From contig CAMDUL010000001.1 in the NCBI GenBank assembly GCA_945878135.1, forward strand, positions 62,001-126,000: a stretch of 64,000 nt of DNA. Direction: 5' to 3'. This DNA is from Chthoniobacter flavus. GTDB taxonomy: Bacteria > Verrucomicrobiota > Verrucomicrobiia > Chthoniobacterales > JACTMZ01. Shown here one piece after another: positions 8,824 through 18,278 of the stretch. Within the stretch, counting starts at the first letter, position 1. Every line of letters begins with the position of its first letter. The notes under the pieces were generated by a model. That model made no database searches. It saw only the letters and a program-made list of their open reading frames with translations, and was not told the origin of the DNA. The translations under genes and the position numbers were made by a program.

Positions 8824-9888
8824 CTACTTCGACAATCCAAGACGTTCGCGGCCATAGCTGCGCTTCTCGACAGCTTCGCACCAAGCGCTGTTGTATAAAT
8901 ACCATTCAACCGTGCGGCGGATGCCGGATTCGAAGGATTCCGAAGGCTTCCACCCCAGTTCGCGGGTCAGCTTGGAGAAATCCATCGCGTAGCGCAAATC
9001 GTGCCCCGGGCGATCCGTGACAAACGTCTTCAGCCGCGCATGTGGTCCCGCCGGATCGGGACGCAACTCATCGAGCAGCGCGCAAATCGTATCAACCACA
9101 TCGATGTTCATTTTCTCCGCTGCGCCGCCGATGTTGTAGGTCTCGCCGAGATGACCGCCTTGCAACACGGTCCAGATAGCGCGGCAGTGATCTTCGACAA
9201 AGAGCCAGTCGCGGATGTTCTCCCCCTTGCCGTAAATGGGCAGCGGCTTGCCCTCGATCGCGTTGCGAATGATCAGCGGGATCAACTTCTCCGGAAACTG
9301 GTAAGGCCCGTAGTTGTTCGAGCAGTTCGTCGTCACCACCGGCATCTTGTGCGTGTGGAACGCGGCCCGGACCAGAAAATCACTCGCCGCTTTGCTCGCC
9401 GCATAAGGGCTATTGGGCGCATAAGGCGTCAGTTCGGTGAAGGCCGCATCCCCCGCTTGCAGGGTGCCGTAAACCTCGTCGGTCGAAACATGGAGAAAGC
9501 GGAACCTCGTCTTCTGCTCCCCTTCCAGCTCTTTCCAGTAACCACGCATTGCATCGAGCAACCGCTGCGTGCCCAGCACATTGGTCGTGATGAAGGGCTC
9601 CGGGGAATCGATCGAACGATCCACGTGCGACTCGGCGGCAAAGTTGAGGACGGCATCAATTTGATGTTCGCGCAATAGCCTGGCCACGAGCGCGGTATCC
9701 CCAATATCCCCTTCGACAAAAACATAACGAGAATCGCCGTCCAGATCCGCGAGGGACCCGCGGTAGCCCGCGTAAGTGAGCAAGTCGAGGTTCACCAGCT
9801 TGCCGACCTTCCAGTCGGGTGATTGCAAGGCAAGGCGGACAAAGTTGCCGCCGATAAATCCGGCGCCGCCGGTGACGAGAAGGTTCAT
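8824..9888 (-). CDS. rfbB: dTDP-glucose 4,6-dehydratase
   Basis: This 354-residue extended SDR enzyme converts dTDP-glucose to dTDP-4-keto-6-deoxyglucose with bound NAD. It has the Rossmann motif GGAGFIGGNFV (7-17), the STDEVYG active-site segment, and the catalytic YAASKAASD motif, with the usual NCSNNYGPYQFPEKLIP segment after it. Length and motifs are standard for RmlB. It uses the product of rfbA, 1.3 kb further along the same strand. Confidence 0.97.
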   Translation of the reverse strand: MNLLVTGGAGFIGGNFVRLALQSPDWKVGKLVNLDLLTYAGYRGSLADLDGDSRYVFVEGDIGDTALVARLLREHQIDAVLNFAAESHVDRSIDSPEPFITTNVLGTQRLLDAMRGYWKELEGEQKTRFRFLHVSTDEVYGTLQAGDAAFTELTPYAPNSPYAASKAASDFLVRAAFHTHKMPVVTTNCSNNYGPYQFPEKLIPLIIRNAIEGKPLPIYGKGENIRDWLFVEDHCRAIWTVLQGGHLGETYNIGGAAEKMNIDVVDTICALLDELRPDPAGPHARLKTFVTDRPGHDLRYAMDFSKLTRELGWKPSESFESGIRRTVEWYLYNSAWCEAVEKRSYGRERLGLSK

Positions 9889-9890
9889 GA

Positions 9891-9925
9891 GTTAAGTGAC
9901 GTGTGGCGTGTGACTAGTGACGGGA
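9891..9925. repeat. GTGAC-type short intergenic repeat
   Basis: The 115-base spacer between rfbB and the large membrane protein gene holds AAGTGACGTGTGGCGTGTGA followed by CTAGTGACGGG, a loose tandem of the GTGAC unit also seen near 6604-6630. No reading frame or promoter is obvious in the spacer. Confidence 0.45.
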
Positions 9926-10003
9926 TACGAACCGGAAGTTCACTTTTGCGCGGGCATCGCGGCCGAACAACCGACCGGCGGCCAGGGGACGCCACCCTGC
10001 ACA

Positions 10004-13000
10004 TCAGCTGACCGCCGCCAACCGCAGCACGCGCCAAGCGGCTTCGAGTGAGATGGCCGTTGACATCTTCGAGTCGCCCTCGCGGCGTTCGGTGAAGACG
10101 ATGGGAACCTCTCTGATCGTGTACCCCTGCTTCCACGCGGTGTGGTGTAGTTCGATCTGAAAGGCGTAGCCTTCGGCTTGGACTTTGTCCCAATCGAGAT
10201 CGCGGAGGACATCGGCGCGGATGGCTTTGAATCCGCTCGTCGGGTCGCTCATGGGAAGCGCCGTCAGGGTCCGAACGTAGAATCCGCCGAAAGTGCTGAT
10301 GAAGAGCCGGCTCTGCGGCCAATTGAGCACCGAGATGCCGCCAAGATAGCGCGAACCGACAGCGATGTGCGCACCCTGTTCCAGGGCTTCGAGCAGCTTC
10401 GGGATGTCGGCCGGATCGTGCGAGAGATCCGCATCCATCTCGACGGCGGCCTCATAGCCCTTCTGCACCGCCCATTGGAATCCGCGCCGATAGGCCGTGC
10501 CCAGCCCGGCCTTGCCTTTGCCCTCAAGCAGAAAAACACGCTCGTTGAATTCGGGACGCGCGCGCACCACCCCCGCGGTTCCGTCCGGCGATCCGTCGTC
10601 AACGACCAGGACGTCCACCTTGCGCGGAAGCCCGAGAACAAAATCAATCGCCTTGTTGATCGACTCGCGCTCGTTGTAGGTCGGAATGACCACGACCGTT
10701 TTGCTGATCGCCGTTGCCGGAGCCGTGATCACCGGCGACGTTTTGTTCGCCCCGCTCCACCAATCCTTCCACCGCTTGGGAATGAACGGAAGAGGCATGA
10801 CCAGCAACATGCCAAGCACACCGGCCCAAGAGAGGCCCGAGATCCACACGGCGAGGTCATACCAGCGGGGTGGACTGAAAACGAACTCGATCGGGCCGTT
10901 GGTCCTGCCGAGCGGCACCGCCATGAGCCCGCCGAACGCTTTATAGACCGGAATCTGGGAGCCATCCGAGTAAGCGCGCCAATCCGGATGCCAGGCTTCG
11001 GTCACCACGAGCCATCCTTTGCGCTCGCCGAAGGGATCAAACATCATCTTCGAGGGATTCGCCCGCGGTTCGCTGAACGGCACACGCTCAAACGGAGCGC
11101 CTGGACCCTGGGAGTATTTCTGCGCCAGCTGAATACCGCTTGCCGCCGATCCCGTCCCGGCGAGGAACGGGAAGTTGCGTTCGTTCGGCCCGAGCTCCAG
11201 CGGCACCGCGTTGATCTTCCCGGCCACATCGAGAAACGCCGGTGCCAGAGCTTCCGTCCCCGGATCCATCGCGAGGTATTCCCTGGCAATAAAAGCCGGC
11301 GCCAGCGAATCCTTGTTCTCCAGCACCCGGATGTATTCCGAGTCGAATCCTGCCGGATAAGCCTGCGAGAACGCGTTCTGGATCTCCGGCGGCGTGAACG
11401 GATCCTTCTTGTCCAGCAGCACATGCGAAATTCCGGCCACGCGCATGTAGGTCTGCATGGCAGCAGGCGACGAGTTGGCTCCATTGACCAGCGCCCTCAC
11501 CCCGCGCATCTGGAAATGGCTCCATGCCGCCTCGCTGTTGATTCCCCGCCCCGACTGCATGGGCGTGCGTAGGTAGAAATAGCGGCCGGACATCGGATAA
11601 ACCCGCCCCTCGATGAGCGAGGTCTTCAGATAGTCCTGCGAGCGATCGAAATCGGAAAACGTCTGCGCCGGAAGGCCGGGCGCGAAGAACTTCGAGAAGT
11701 AGGCTGACGCATCGAGCAAGAGAATAACCCCAAGCAACCCCGCGACGACCAAGCGATCACGTTTCTCGATCAACGCATCGAAAAGTTGATGCAACGCAAG
11801 AGCGCCTGCAACCGCCCCGGCAAAGAACCCGACCTCCCAGAAACCCCACGGCGCGCGGATGTCGCGATACATGGGAAGCTTCTCCAGCAAGACGAACCCG
11901 GGGACGAAAAGATAGATCAGGATGAGCGCCGTCGCCCAGAGACCGCGCCGCGGCCCCGCAGGCAGAATCGCATAGATAAGGAACGGCGGAATGCAGGTCA
12001 TCAGCCACATGAGCGCCGTAATCCAATCCGGCGCCTTCTGAGAACCCTTGAGAAATTCCTGCAGCCCGGTGAAGACAGAGAAAGGCCCCTGCGAAAGCCA
12101 CAAGGCCAGCAGCGTCATCCCGACGAACAATCGCAAAAGCACGCCACTGCGCGTCGCCAACCACTCCGCATGTTTGCGCGACCACCAAAAGACCGCCGCC
12201 ACAGCGAACAGCGTGACGAGCCCAAGATAAAACTGCCCGCGGTCCGCCACAAAATCCGGACGCATCTGCGCCAGCAACCCATTCGCCCGGTCGAGCACCG
12301 AGATGAAATTCTTCATCGAAAATGCCTGCTGCCACCCGGCGAAGTTGTCGAACGTGAAAGCGGCCACCCACTGGTATTCGCGGGTCAGCGGCAGAAGCAG
12401 CACCACCGCCATCAAGCAGACCAGCGCCAAGGCCACCAACGTGCCCCGCACCAGCGCGACCCGTCGTTCCGGTCGATCAAGCAGCAACCAGACAAAGAAA
12501 ATGGCCGCCATCGGCGCGAACATGAAAGTCAGCTTGGCGTAGGACAGCATCATGGCGGACCAACCCAGTGCCAGCCAAGCCGATGCCCGCCACGAACCTT
12601 CATCGGCAATTTTGAGGAACGCCCAGAGGATGAGCGGCGGGAAAATATACGAGTAGCTCCCCATCCAGTGCTCGAAATTCGCAATGCGCAGGAGGATCTG
12701 CGCACTGAGCACGTAGAGAACGGCCGCCACGACCGCGGTCCAGTCGTGGCCGGTCAGACGCCGGACAAAAACGAACATCGCCGCGGCGGCCGCGGGAATG
12801 ACCGCCAAGGCCGCGATTTTGATCCCCGCCGGATCACCGAAGAGATGGAAGAAGAGAGTGCCGAAGAACAACGGGAAAGCGCTGAGAAAGTAAGGTGTGT
12901 TGCTCTGTCCCTGCAGGAAGTCGGGTCCCCACCATGAGATGCCTCCGTGGCTGAACATGCGACCGAACTCCGCAATGAACCGGCCGACATCGCCGTAAAG

Positions 13001-13156
13001 TTCCTCCTGTGATGGCGTCTGACGCAGCCAGCCGAAGCCCAACGCAAAAGTGTAGACCGCGACGAAAGCGGCCAAAGCTAAAACCGGTGTGTTCGAGGGG
13101 CCCGGTTTCCCGGGTTTCGGCTGGTCAGCGGCTTGCATGGAGGTCGGCGAAGTCAT
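10004..13156 (-). CDS. large polytopic membrane protein (YfhO/GT-C-like) fused to polyprenol-phosphate mannose synthase
   Basis: The product is about 1050 residues. Residues 1-790 are a polytopic membrane protein with about a dozen hydrophobic segments and a soluble part near 480-740, resembling the YfhO/GT-C group of lipid-linked-sugar transferases. The last 242 residues are a complete GT2 domain of the dolichol/polyprenol-phosphate mannose synthase (DPM1) type, with VVIPTYNERESI, VDDGSPDGT, the DxD motif VEMDADLSHDP, and TERREGDSKMS. The fusion suggests that one chain makes a polyprenyl-phospho-sugar and transfers it across the membrane. The ATG at 13156 overlaps the upstream stop by one base; a GTG at 13159 is an alternative start. 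The first domain's assignment is the weaker one. Confidence 0.85.
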   Translation of the reverse strand: MTSPTSMQAADQPKPGKPGPSNTPVLALAAFVAVYTFALGFGWLRQTPSQEELYGDVGRFIAEFGRMFSHGGISWWGPDFLQGQSNTPYFLSAFPLFFGTLFFHLFGDPAGIKIAALAVIPAAAAAMFVFVRRLTGHDWTAVVAAVLYVLSAQILLRIANFEHWMGSYSYIFPPLILWAFLKIADEGSWRASAWLALGWSAMMLSYAKLTFMFAPMAAIFFVWLLLDRPERRVALVRGTLVALALVCLMAVVLLLPLTREYQWVAAFTFDNFAGWQQAFSMKNFISVLDRANGLLAQMRPDFVADRGQFYLGLVTLFAVAAVFWWSRKHAEWLATRSGVLLRLFVGMTLLALWLSQGPFSVFTGLQEFLKGSQKAPDWITALMWLMTCIPPFLIYAILPAGPRRGLWATALILIYLFVPGFVLLEKLPMYRDIRAPWGFWEVGFFAGAVAGALALHQLFDALIEKRDRLVVAGLLGVILLLDASAYFSKFFAPGLPAQTFSDFDRSQDYLKTSLIEGRVYPMSGRYFYLRTPMQSGRGINSEAAWSHFQMRGVRALVNGANSSPAAMQTYMRVAGISHVLLDKKDPFTPPEIQNAFSQAYPAGFDSEYIRVLENKDSLAPAFIAREYLAMDPGTEALAPAFLDVAGKINAVPLELGPNERNFPFLAGTGSAASGIQLAQKYSQGPGAPFERVPFSEPRANPSKMMFDPFGERKGWLVVTEAWHPDWRAYSDGSQIPVYKAFGGLMAVPLGRTNGPIEFVFSPPRWYDLAVWISGLSWAGVLGMLLVMPLPFIPKRWKDWWSGANKTSPVITAPATAISKTVVVIPTYNERESINKAIDFVLGLPRKVDVLVVDDGSPDGTAGVVRARPEFNERVFLLEGKGKAGLGTAYRRGFQWAVQKGYEAAVEMDADLSHDPADIPKLLEALEQGAHIAVGSRYLGGISVLNWPQSRLFISTFGGFYVRTLTALPMSDPTSGFKAIRADVLRDLDWDKVQAEGYAFQIELHHTAWKQGYTIREVPIVFTERREGDSKMSTAISLEAAWRVLRLAAVS

Positions 13157-13974
13157 CACGAAAGAGCGCTTTGGACAAGCCTTTGCGCATGGTCATCCCC
13201 TGAGGGCCAGTGGCGGGAACGACTCGGAGCGGTAACTTCCAACCGCCCGGAAAGCGGAAAAGGACGAAAAACATCTTTCCCGGCCGCGGGATCATCGACC
13301 GCCTCTCCGCCAGCCTGGGCGGCAAGCGCCTCAGCCAGATTCAGATAGCTGTGGTCCCGCCGGGCGGACATCTGATAAATCCCCGGCGCGAAGTCCCGCG
13401 CGAGTTCCACAAGCCCCTCAACGACTTCCTCCAACATGACCGGCGCAACTCGCAAATGACCGGCTGCCGCCACCCGGCCTCCGGCGCGCAGGCTCGCCGC
13501 CCATTGCGAGAGTCGTGGCATCAAAGTTTCACCGATCTTGGCCACCCGGACAATCGCGTCATGACGGACATCAAGACCCGACTCCACCGCAGCTTTTTGC
13601 TCCCCGTAGCCGCAACAAGGCGAAAGCGGGGCCTCCGCGGAAGTATCGGCCCCGGAAAACACCAAGCTGGTGGAAAGAAAAACCACGTTTGTTCCTGATC
13701 TTTTCAATCGCCCAACAAGCTCGAGGTTGCCGCCAACATTGGTGCGTCGAGTGCCCTGCGGGTTATGCGACGCTTCCGCCACTCCGCCATGCCACGCGCA
13801 GAGGAAGGCCGTTTGCAGTCCCGCCGGCAACTTGGCGGATGAGACATCGTCGAGATCCAGCGCAGAACTGGCGAAACCCTCCCGCGATGGAGCCCAAACA
13901 TCGAAACCGTCCGACGTCAGCCGCCGCACCAGTGCGCTTCCGATGAGACCACCCGCTCCAGTGACCAGAATCAC
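13156..13974 (-). CDS. NAD-dependent epimerase/dehydratase (SDR)
   Basis: Starting at the GTG at 13974, which overlaps the upstream methyltransferase stop as GTGA, the product is 272 residues and opens at once with the Rossmann motif VILVTGAGGLIGSALVRRL. It keeps the Ser-rich strand STSLVFSG and the catalytic YGEQK (YxxxK). This is short for an extended SDR but complete. Such enzymes epimerise or reduce nucleotide sugars. It is translationally coupled on both sides and so belongs to the sugar operon; its substrate is unknown. Confidence 0.85.
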   Translation of the reverse strand: MILVTGAGGLIGSALVRRLTSDGFDVWAPSREGFASSALDLDDVSSAKLPAGLQTAFLCAWHGGVAEASHNPQGTRRTNVGGNLELVGRLKRSGTNVVFLSTSLVFSGADTSAEAPLSPCCGYGEQKAAVESGLDVRHDAIVRVAKIGETLMPRLSQWAASLRAGGRVAAAGHLRVAPVMLEEVVEGLVELARDFAPGIYQMSARRDHSYLNLAEALAAQAGGEAVDDPAAGKDVFRPFPLSGRLEVTAPSRSRHWPSGDDHAQRLVQSALS

Positions 13975-14690
13975 GCTGTCGCGGACTTTGGTCCGCAGGC
14001 CAATCCGAAGACGTATTGCGCCATGGGGAAAAATCCCGTGTGCACCACTTCGTCGTTCATGGAGAAGACAAAGACGTTGTGAAAATGCCGCCCGAGCAAC
14101 CGGCGCATATCTTCCCCATCCTTGCAATTCACATGCCCCTCGCGACTCGGCTTGGAAGCATGTGCTTGCGAGGCTTGGGAAGGGCAGCCCAGCAGCAAGA
14201 TGCCGTGCGGAGTCAATGAGTGGACAATGTTGGCCACGAAGACGTCCTCTTTGTCCGGCGTGATGTGCTCGATGACATCCAGCGCGTAAGCCGCATCAAA
14301 CGCGGATCCGCCGAAAGGTTTCTCGGTCATGTCATGAACGGCGAACTCAACGGGCCAGCGCAGATCCAGTGTTTGCTGTGCGTTCTCGATAAAGACCGGA
14401 TCGAAATCCACCGCTGTCACTTCCAGTCCGGCCTGACGCACGATCCGGGTGCCGAAAGCATCGGCGCATCCGATCTCCAGAACCCGGCGGCACCCCGCGA
14501 GCATTTTCGCGGCGAACTTGTAACGCGAAAGAAGGAAGACAAGGCGCTTCGGATCGTCCTGCCAAGTCTGGCTGCTCATCAGGCCGAACCGGGCGACGTC
14601 GCCCTGCTCACCGCGTTCGACCAAAAACTGGTATTGAGGTTCTTTGGAATGTTGCTCCATCGGTTGCGGACCAGTTTGCAGAATCAGCAT
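13971..14690 (-). CDS. class I SAM-dependent methyltransferase
   Basis: The 239-residue product carries the SAM-binding glycine motif LEIGCADAFGTRIV, the acidic end of strand 2 in TAVDFDP, and the post-I motif YALDVIEHI. It probably methylates a sugar or sugar-linked intermediate, given its position among nucleotide-sugar genes. It overlaps the upstream methyltransferase by 7 bases and the downstream epimerase by 4. The acceptor cannot be predicted. Confidence 0.85.
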   Translation of the reverse strand: MLILQTGPQPMEQHSKEPQYQFLVERGEQGDVARFGLMSSQTWQDDPKRLVFLLSRYKFAAKMLAGCRRVLEIGCADAFGTRIVRQAGLEVTAVDFDPVFIENAQQTLDLRWPVEFAVHDMTEKPFGGSAFDAAYALDVIEHITPDKEDVFVANIVHSLTPHGILLLGCPSQASQAHASKPSREGHVNCKDGEDMRRLLGRHFHNVFVFSMNDEVVHTGFFPMAQYVFGLACGPKSATA

Positions 14691-15856
14691 GCGGCCGCAA
14701 CACCCGAAGCGGCAATTTCACCCGCCACATGATAGCGACCGGGGCCCGAGCTCAAACGCTCCATCAAAGCGGGAGCAATGGCAGGACTGACCCCGACGAA
14801 CACTTCGGCATCTGCCGCCACTTGGTCGGGAGTGAGAATGGGCAAGCCCAAGTGGGTCCGACCTGCTCGCGCGGGATCTTCGTCGACGAAGAAACGGACG
14901 CGATCGGGCATTCCCTGATAAAGCCAAGTGGCAGCGATGGCGGATCCGAAGAGGCCGAAGTTGGCACTACGTGCGGCGATGTCCTGCGCCAGAACCATCG
15001 CATCGGCCAACCAGCACACGGCAGACTGCAAGGCTGCATTTTCGCTCCGGTAGTCCACCCGGTCGGGTGACGGCCCACCGTCACCACCATTCGCGGCCAC
15101 GAGAGACAATTCCTTCGGCACCCAGTCCTCGCACGCCGCATGCGCCTTCCATCCCGAGGCGCTGACCACCATCTGCAGCGTGGCCGCGGTGAAATGCGAA
15201 GCGTGGTCCCCGATCATCAAGGCAAAAGGATTGCTCCGCCACGCGGGGACCTCGACGAAGAGCATAGCATTCTCATTCGCCTTGCCGCGCAGCGCTGCGA
15301 GCGCTTTGGCCGGATTCTCGAGATGCTCGAGCACATGAACCAATGAAATCGCATCATACCCGCACGGCAACGCCGTGATTTCTACGCCGTGCAACCGCTC
15401 GAAGCGAGGGATGCTTTGCAGTGCGGCCAAGTGGCGGCGGTCGGTCTCTGCGCCCTCGAGGTGCCAGCCGGGAAATTGCTCCGCGAAGGCGCGCAGGAAG
15501 CCCCCGTTGCCGCAGCCGAAGTCAAGCAATCGGCCTGAGGGCCCCAGCGCATGACGCTGTGCCAGGTGATCGACAATGACTTTCGAGCGGCTTTGCAAGC
15601 CGGCAGCGGACGCCACTTTTTGCTCCGCACCACCGGACGCCTCGTAAATGGCGTAATCACGGTAAGCTTGATGCGCCGCACGGCGCCAATCGTCAGTTAC
15701 AACGGTCTGCGTCAGGCAACAAGACGGACAAACCACCAGCGCTCCGGTCCGCGCTGCCGGCCGGCAGTCCGACGTGACTCTCGGCAATGAACGACGGCTG
15801 TCGGCCTCGAGGGGAAACTCGTGGCGGCAGAAGTGGCAAGTCGCGGATGGGGACAT
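14684..15856 (-). CDS. sugar C-methyltransferase-like protein (zinc-binding, SAM, and C-terminal domains)
   Basis: This 390-residue protein has the three-part layout of the NovU/TylC3 sugar C-methyltransferases: an N-terminal cysteine cluster (CHFCRHEF and VCPSCCL), a SAM-binding domain around 105-210 (LLDFGCGNGGFLRAF, SLVHVLEHLENP), and a C-terminal Rossmann-like domain near 285-375 (FGLFGSAIAATWLY, FFVDEDPARAG). Family members add a methyl branch to a dTDP-4-keto sugar, so with RfbA/RfbB it could make a branched deoxysugar. It is shorter than antibiotic-pathway relatives. The specific reaction is inference. Confidence 0.78.
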   Translation of the reverse strand: MSPSATCHFCRHEFPLEADSRRSLPRVTSDCRPAARTGALVVCPSCCLTQTVVTDDWRRAAHQAYRDYAIYEASGGAEQKVASAAGLQSRSKVIVDHLAQRHALGPSGRLLDFGCGNGGFLRAFAEQFPGWHLEGAETDRRHLAALQSIPRFERLHGVEITALPCGYDAISLVHVLEHLENPAKALAALRGKANENAMLFVEVPAWRSNPFALMIGDHASHFTAATLQMVVSASGWKAHAACEDWVPKELSLVAANGGDGGPSPDRVDYRSENAALQSAVCWLADAMVLAQDIAARSANFGLFGSAIAATWLYQGMPDRVRFFVDEDPARAGRTHLGLPILTPDQVAADAEVFVGVSPAIAPALMERLSSGPGRYHVAGEIAASGVAAAC

Positions 15857-15948
15857 GGTAATGATTGGGCTGCTAAGATTAAGAGCGAGCTCAGCGACCG
15901 CGGAACATGATATAAATTTCCGTCGTCAGCGCGGGCATTTCCGGCACT

Positions 15949-16911
15949 TCAAGCCAGAAGCTTCGATTCCCAATAAACTACTGCCTTGGCCAATTTAGAA
16001 GATTTGGCCTCGGCGGGTGCCGACGCACGATCGAAAACATTGAGAATAATAGCGGTCCACTTGCATTTCTGGATCGGCAAAAGCTGGCGCACACGCGAGC
16101 GTAAAAGCGGGCCGAAAATCGCGCCGTCGAGCAACGCGTCCGTGAAATGCTCAGCTGCCACGGCGTTGAGAGGTGCCTCGGGTTGCAGAATAAAGTCTGT
16201 CGCCAGCTTCGCCGGGTCGTCCCAACCCGCGTGTTCGAAATCGAGAAAGCAGAAGGAACCGTTCTGGCGCCGAATAACGTTGTGGAATCCGAAGTCCGAT
16301 GGCGACAGACACGGCGCTACTGGCGGGTCTTCGCCCGGCTTGCGGTCCGCCAGCGCCGGCCGCAACTCGGAGCGCACAAAGTCCTTCATCGCCGCCGTGG
16401 CCTCATCCGTCACAGGCAGACCGAGTAACGCGTCCAAGCGTGACAATGCACACTGCCAGTGCTCTGCGGCCGAAAGTCCGGCGTCTGAAGCGCGGGGAAG
16501 GCGCGCTTGCCGTGCGCGCGCGAGGACTTCCGGCCGGTTTGTGTGGCGTAAAAACTCGGCCATGCGGACCACGTCGTTCAAACGGCTTTCCTCGCCCTCC
16601 ACCGGCTCGCCTGACACATGCTCGAAGAGCAGGGTGCGGCAGCCGGAATCCTCCCCAAGGAGCCGCGGAACCGACGCGCCGCCCTGCTGTGCGTAGAATG
16701 AGTGCAAAAGCACCTCGTGGGCGAAGGCATCCCGGCGGCCGTTGACGACGGGTTCGTGGATTTTGAGGACAGCCCTGCGACTTGCCTCTTCCAACAGAAA
16801 GACCCCGTGCCGATTTCCCGCGCCCATCTGCCGCACAAGTTGCCTAGTTTGCCAGCCGTGCCCGGCAAGAAAACGTTCAAGCTGCGTGTTGCCTGCCAAG
16901 CCGGCATTCAT
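15949..16911 (-). CDS. aminoglycoside phosphotransferase/choline kinase-like protein
   Basis: From the ATG at 16911 (ATGA overlap with the HAD gene) the product is 320 residues with a protein-kinase-like fold: a lysine-bearing strand RRAVLKIHEP near 45, a catalytic loop SPSDFGFHNVI, and the metal-binding LDFEHAGWDDP. The usual first His of the catalytic loop is Ser, but Asp and Asn are in place. Relatives phosphorylate small alcohols or sugars. It pairs with the HAD phosphatase-like gene just upstream. An in-frame extension to 17073 overlaps the HAD gene and is unlikely to be used. Confidence 0.78.
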   Translation of the reverse strand: MNAGLAGNTQLERFLAGHGWQTRQLVRQMGAGNRHGVFLLEEASRRAVLKIHEPVVNGRRDAFAHEVLLHSFYAQQGGASVPRLLGEDSGCRTLLFEHVSGEPVEGEESRLNDVVRMAEFLRHTNRPEVLARARQARLPRASDAGLSAAEHWQCALSRLDALLGLPVTDEATAAMKDFVRSELRPALADRKPGEDPPVAPCLSPSDFGFHNVIRRQNGSFCFLDFEHAGWDDPAKLATDFILQPEAPLNAVAAEHFTDALLDGAIFGPLLRSRVRQLLPIQKCKWTAIILNVFDRASAPAEAKSSKLAKAVVYWESKLLA

Positions 16912-17489
16912 GACAAGGTGGCTAGGGCCGCAACCTCCGCCCAAGATCTCGCAGACGGCAAGTCCGGACGTGCTGAATGAGAAAGCCCCGGATCGAAAAG
17001 GATTTTTCGCGCGCCCCCCGGGAATCGGGGATGCAACAAAATTTCCGGAAGGTCGTCGATGAAAACGTCGCAACGCAATGATGTGATGCGTGCCAACTTG
17101 GCCTCTTTCGTTTCTTCAAAAAAAAGATACGCTACGTCCAGTGGTTGTTCACCGATCCACTGTCGGGCGAAGGCATGCAGATCATGCTTCTCCCCGACGA
17201 ACGGGTGCTTTGTGCGATGGCTGACCACACAGACCTCGCAGCCCGCAGTTTTCCAGTGTCGGATCGTCTCCGCGGCACCGGCAAACAGTTCAGCTTCGCG
17301 CATCAAAGGCCCGTAAAGCTCCCCCTGAAGCCGCGTCCATTCGTGCTCCTCGCCTCGCGCCCGAAGTTCGTCACGCAAGGCCAGCTTTGGATCCGCCTGC
17401 ACGGCAACCACACCGTGGAGGTGGCAGAGGCGTTCCAGCGGACGACGATAGTCGGCCAGCGTGTTGTCGAGGTCGATGCCGATCCTCAT
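16908..17489 (-). CDS. HAD-superfamily hydrolase
   Basis: The 193-residue protein begins MRIGIDLDNTLADY, the DxDxT nucleophile motif of HAD phosphatases, followed by the Thr/Ser motif in VCVVSHRTKHP and an acidic motif DVFIDDLPE. The cap is small and helical, close to the 5'-nucleotidase/NLI-type group. It likely removes phosphate from a sugar or nucleotide intermediate. It overlaps the kinase-like gene by 4 bases and follows the GT2 gene by 6. Confidence 0.83.
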   Translation of the reverse strand: MRIGIDLDNTLADYRRPLERLCHLHGVVAVQADPKLALRDELRARGEEHEWTRLQGELYGPLMREAELFAGAAETIRHWKTAGCEVCVVSHRTKHPFVGEKHDLHAFARQWIGEQPLDVAYLFFEETKEAKLARITSLRCDVFIDDLPEILLHPRFPGGARKILFDPGLSHSARPDLPSARSWAEVAALATLS

Positions 17490-17495
17490 GCCCGG

Positions 17496-18278
17496 TCAGC
17501 ACTGTCCGTAAAGCAGCTTCGAAACGCGGCGGATGACAATGTTTTGCAACGAATGCGCCACCGATGCGAAGTTGCGGAACGTGAGAGCCTTCGAGTTACC
17601 CGATTGGCGCTCTTGCCCGTAAACGGCAACCTCTCTGTAACTCAGGCCGCGCGACAAGAGGCGCGTCAGCAAATCTGCCTGAAAGCCAAACCCGTGAGAA
17701 TTCGAGTGCCAACGCATGACATATTCCCGCCGCGTCACGACAAGGCCATTGTAATACTGCAAATGAAATCCGCTGAGGAAATTGACCAAGGCAGTATAGG
17801 CCTTGGAAATGACCCGGCGCGATTGGGCGCGGCCGCGGATCTCGATGTTGTAAGGAATGAGCATCTCCGCGGTGCCGAGTTCCTTGAAGATGGTGACCAG
17901 CGTTTCTTTGGGCTCGACGTTGTCTCCACAGATCAGCCGATACCATTCCGAGCGCAGCAAAAAGGCCGCTTCTGCGTAGTTGTTGGCCAATCCTTCGTTG
18001 CGTGAGTTGACATAGAGAGTCAGCGGCACATCCGGGTGCTCCCGGCCGAACTCTTTGACTTTCTCGACCGACCGGTCCCGCGAGCAGTCATCGATGACCA
18101 CGATTTGAAAGGACACTCCGACCTCACGGCAAGCCGCTACCACCGTCTCGAGCGTGGCTATGATGTTTGCCTCCTCGTTGTAGCAGGCGACAAAAAGTCC
18201 CAGCTGGAATGGTTGGGCGCTCTTCTCCGCGGGCGGCTGCGGCCCGAAAGCGACGACCTCGCTAAAATGGTCGATCAT
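17496..18278 (-). CDS. family 2 glycosyltransferase
   Basis: This 260-residue GT-A enzyme has GLFVACYNEEANI at about 28, VVIDDCSRDRS for nucleotide binding, and a variant metal-site region RLICGDNVEPKE in place of a clear DxD. A short hydrophobic stretch near 165-185 may touch the membrane. It would move a sugar from a nucleotide donor onto a lipid carrier or glycan. The start overlaps the upstream membrane/winged-helix gene (ATGA), which ties the two functionally. Confidence 0.88.
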   Translation of the reverse strand: MIDHFSEVVAFGPQPPAEKSAQPFQLGLFVACYNEEANIIATLETVVAACREVGVSFQIVVIDDCSRDRSVEKVKEFGREHPDVPLTLYVNSRNEGLANNYAEAAFLLRSEWYRLICGDNVEPKETLVTIFKELGTAEMLIPYNIEIRGRAQSRRVISKAYTALVNFLSGFHLQYYNGLVVTRREYVMRWHSNSHGFGFQADLLTRLLSRGLSYREVAVYGQERQSGNSKALTFRNFASVAHSLQNIVIRRVSKLLYGQC

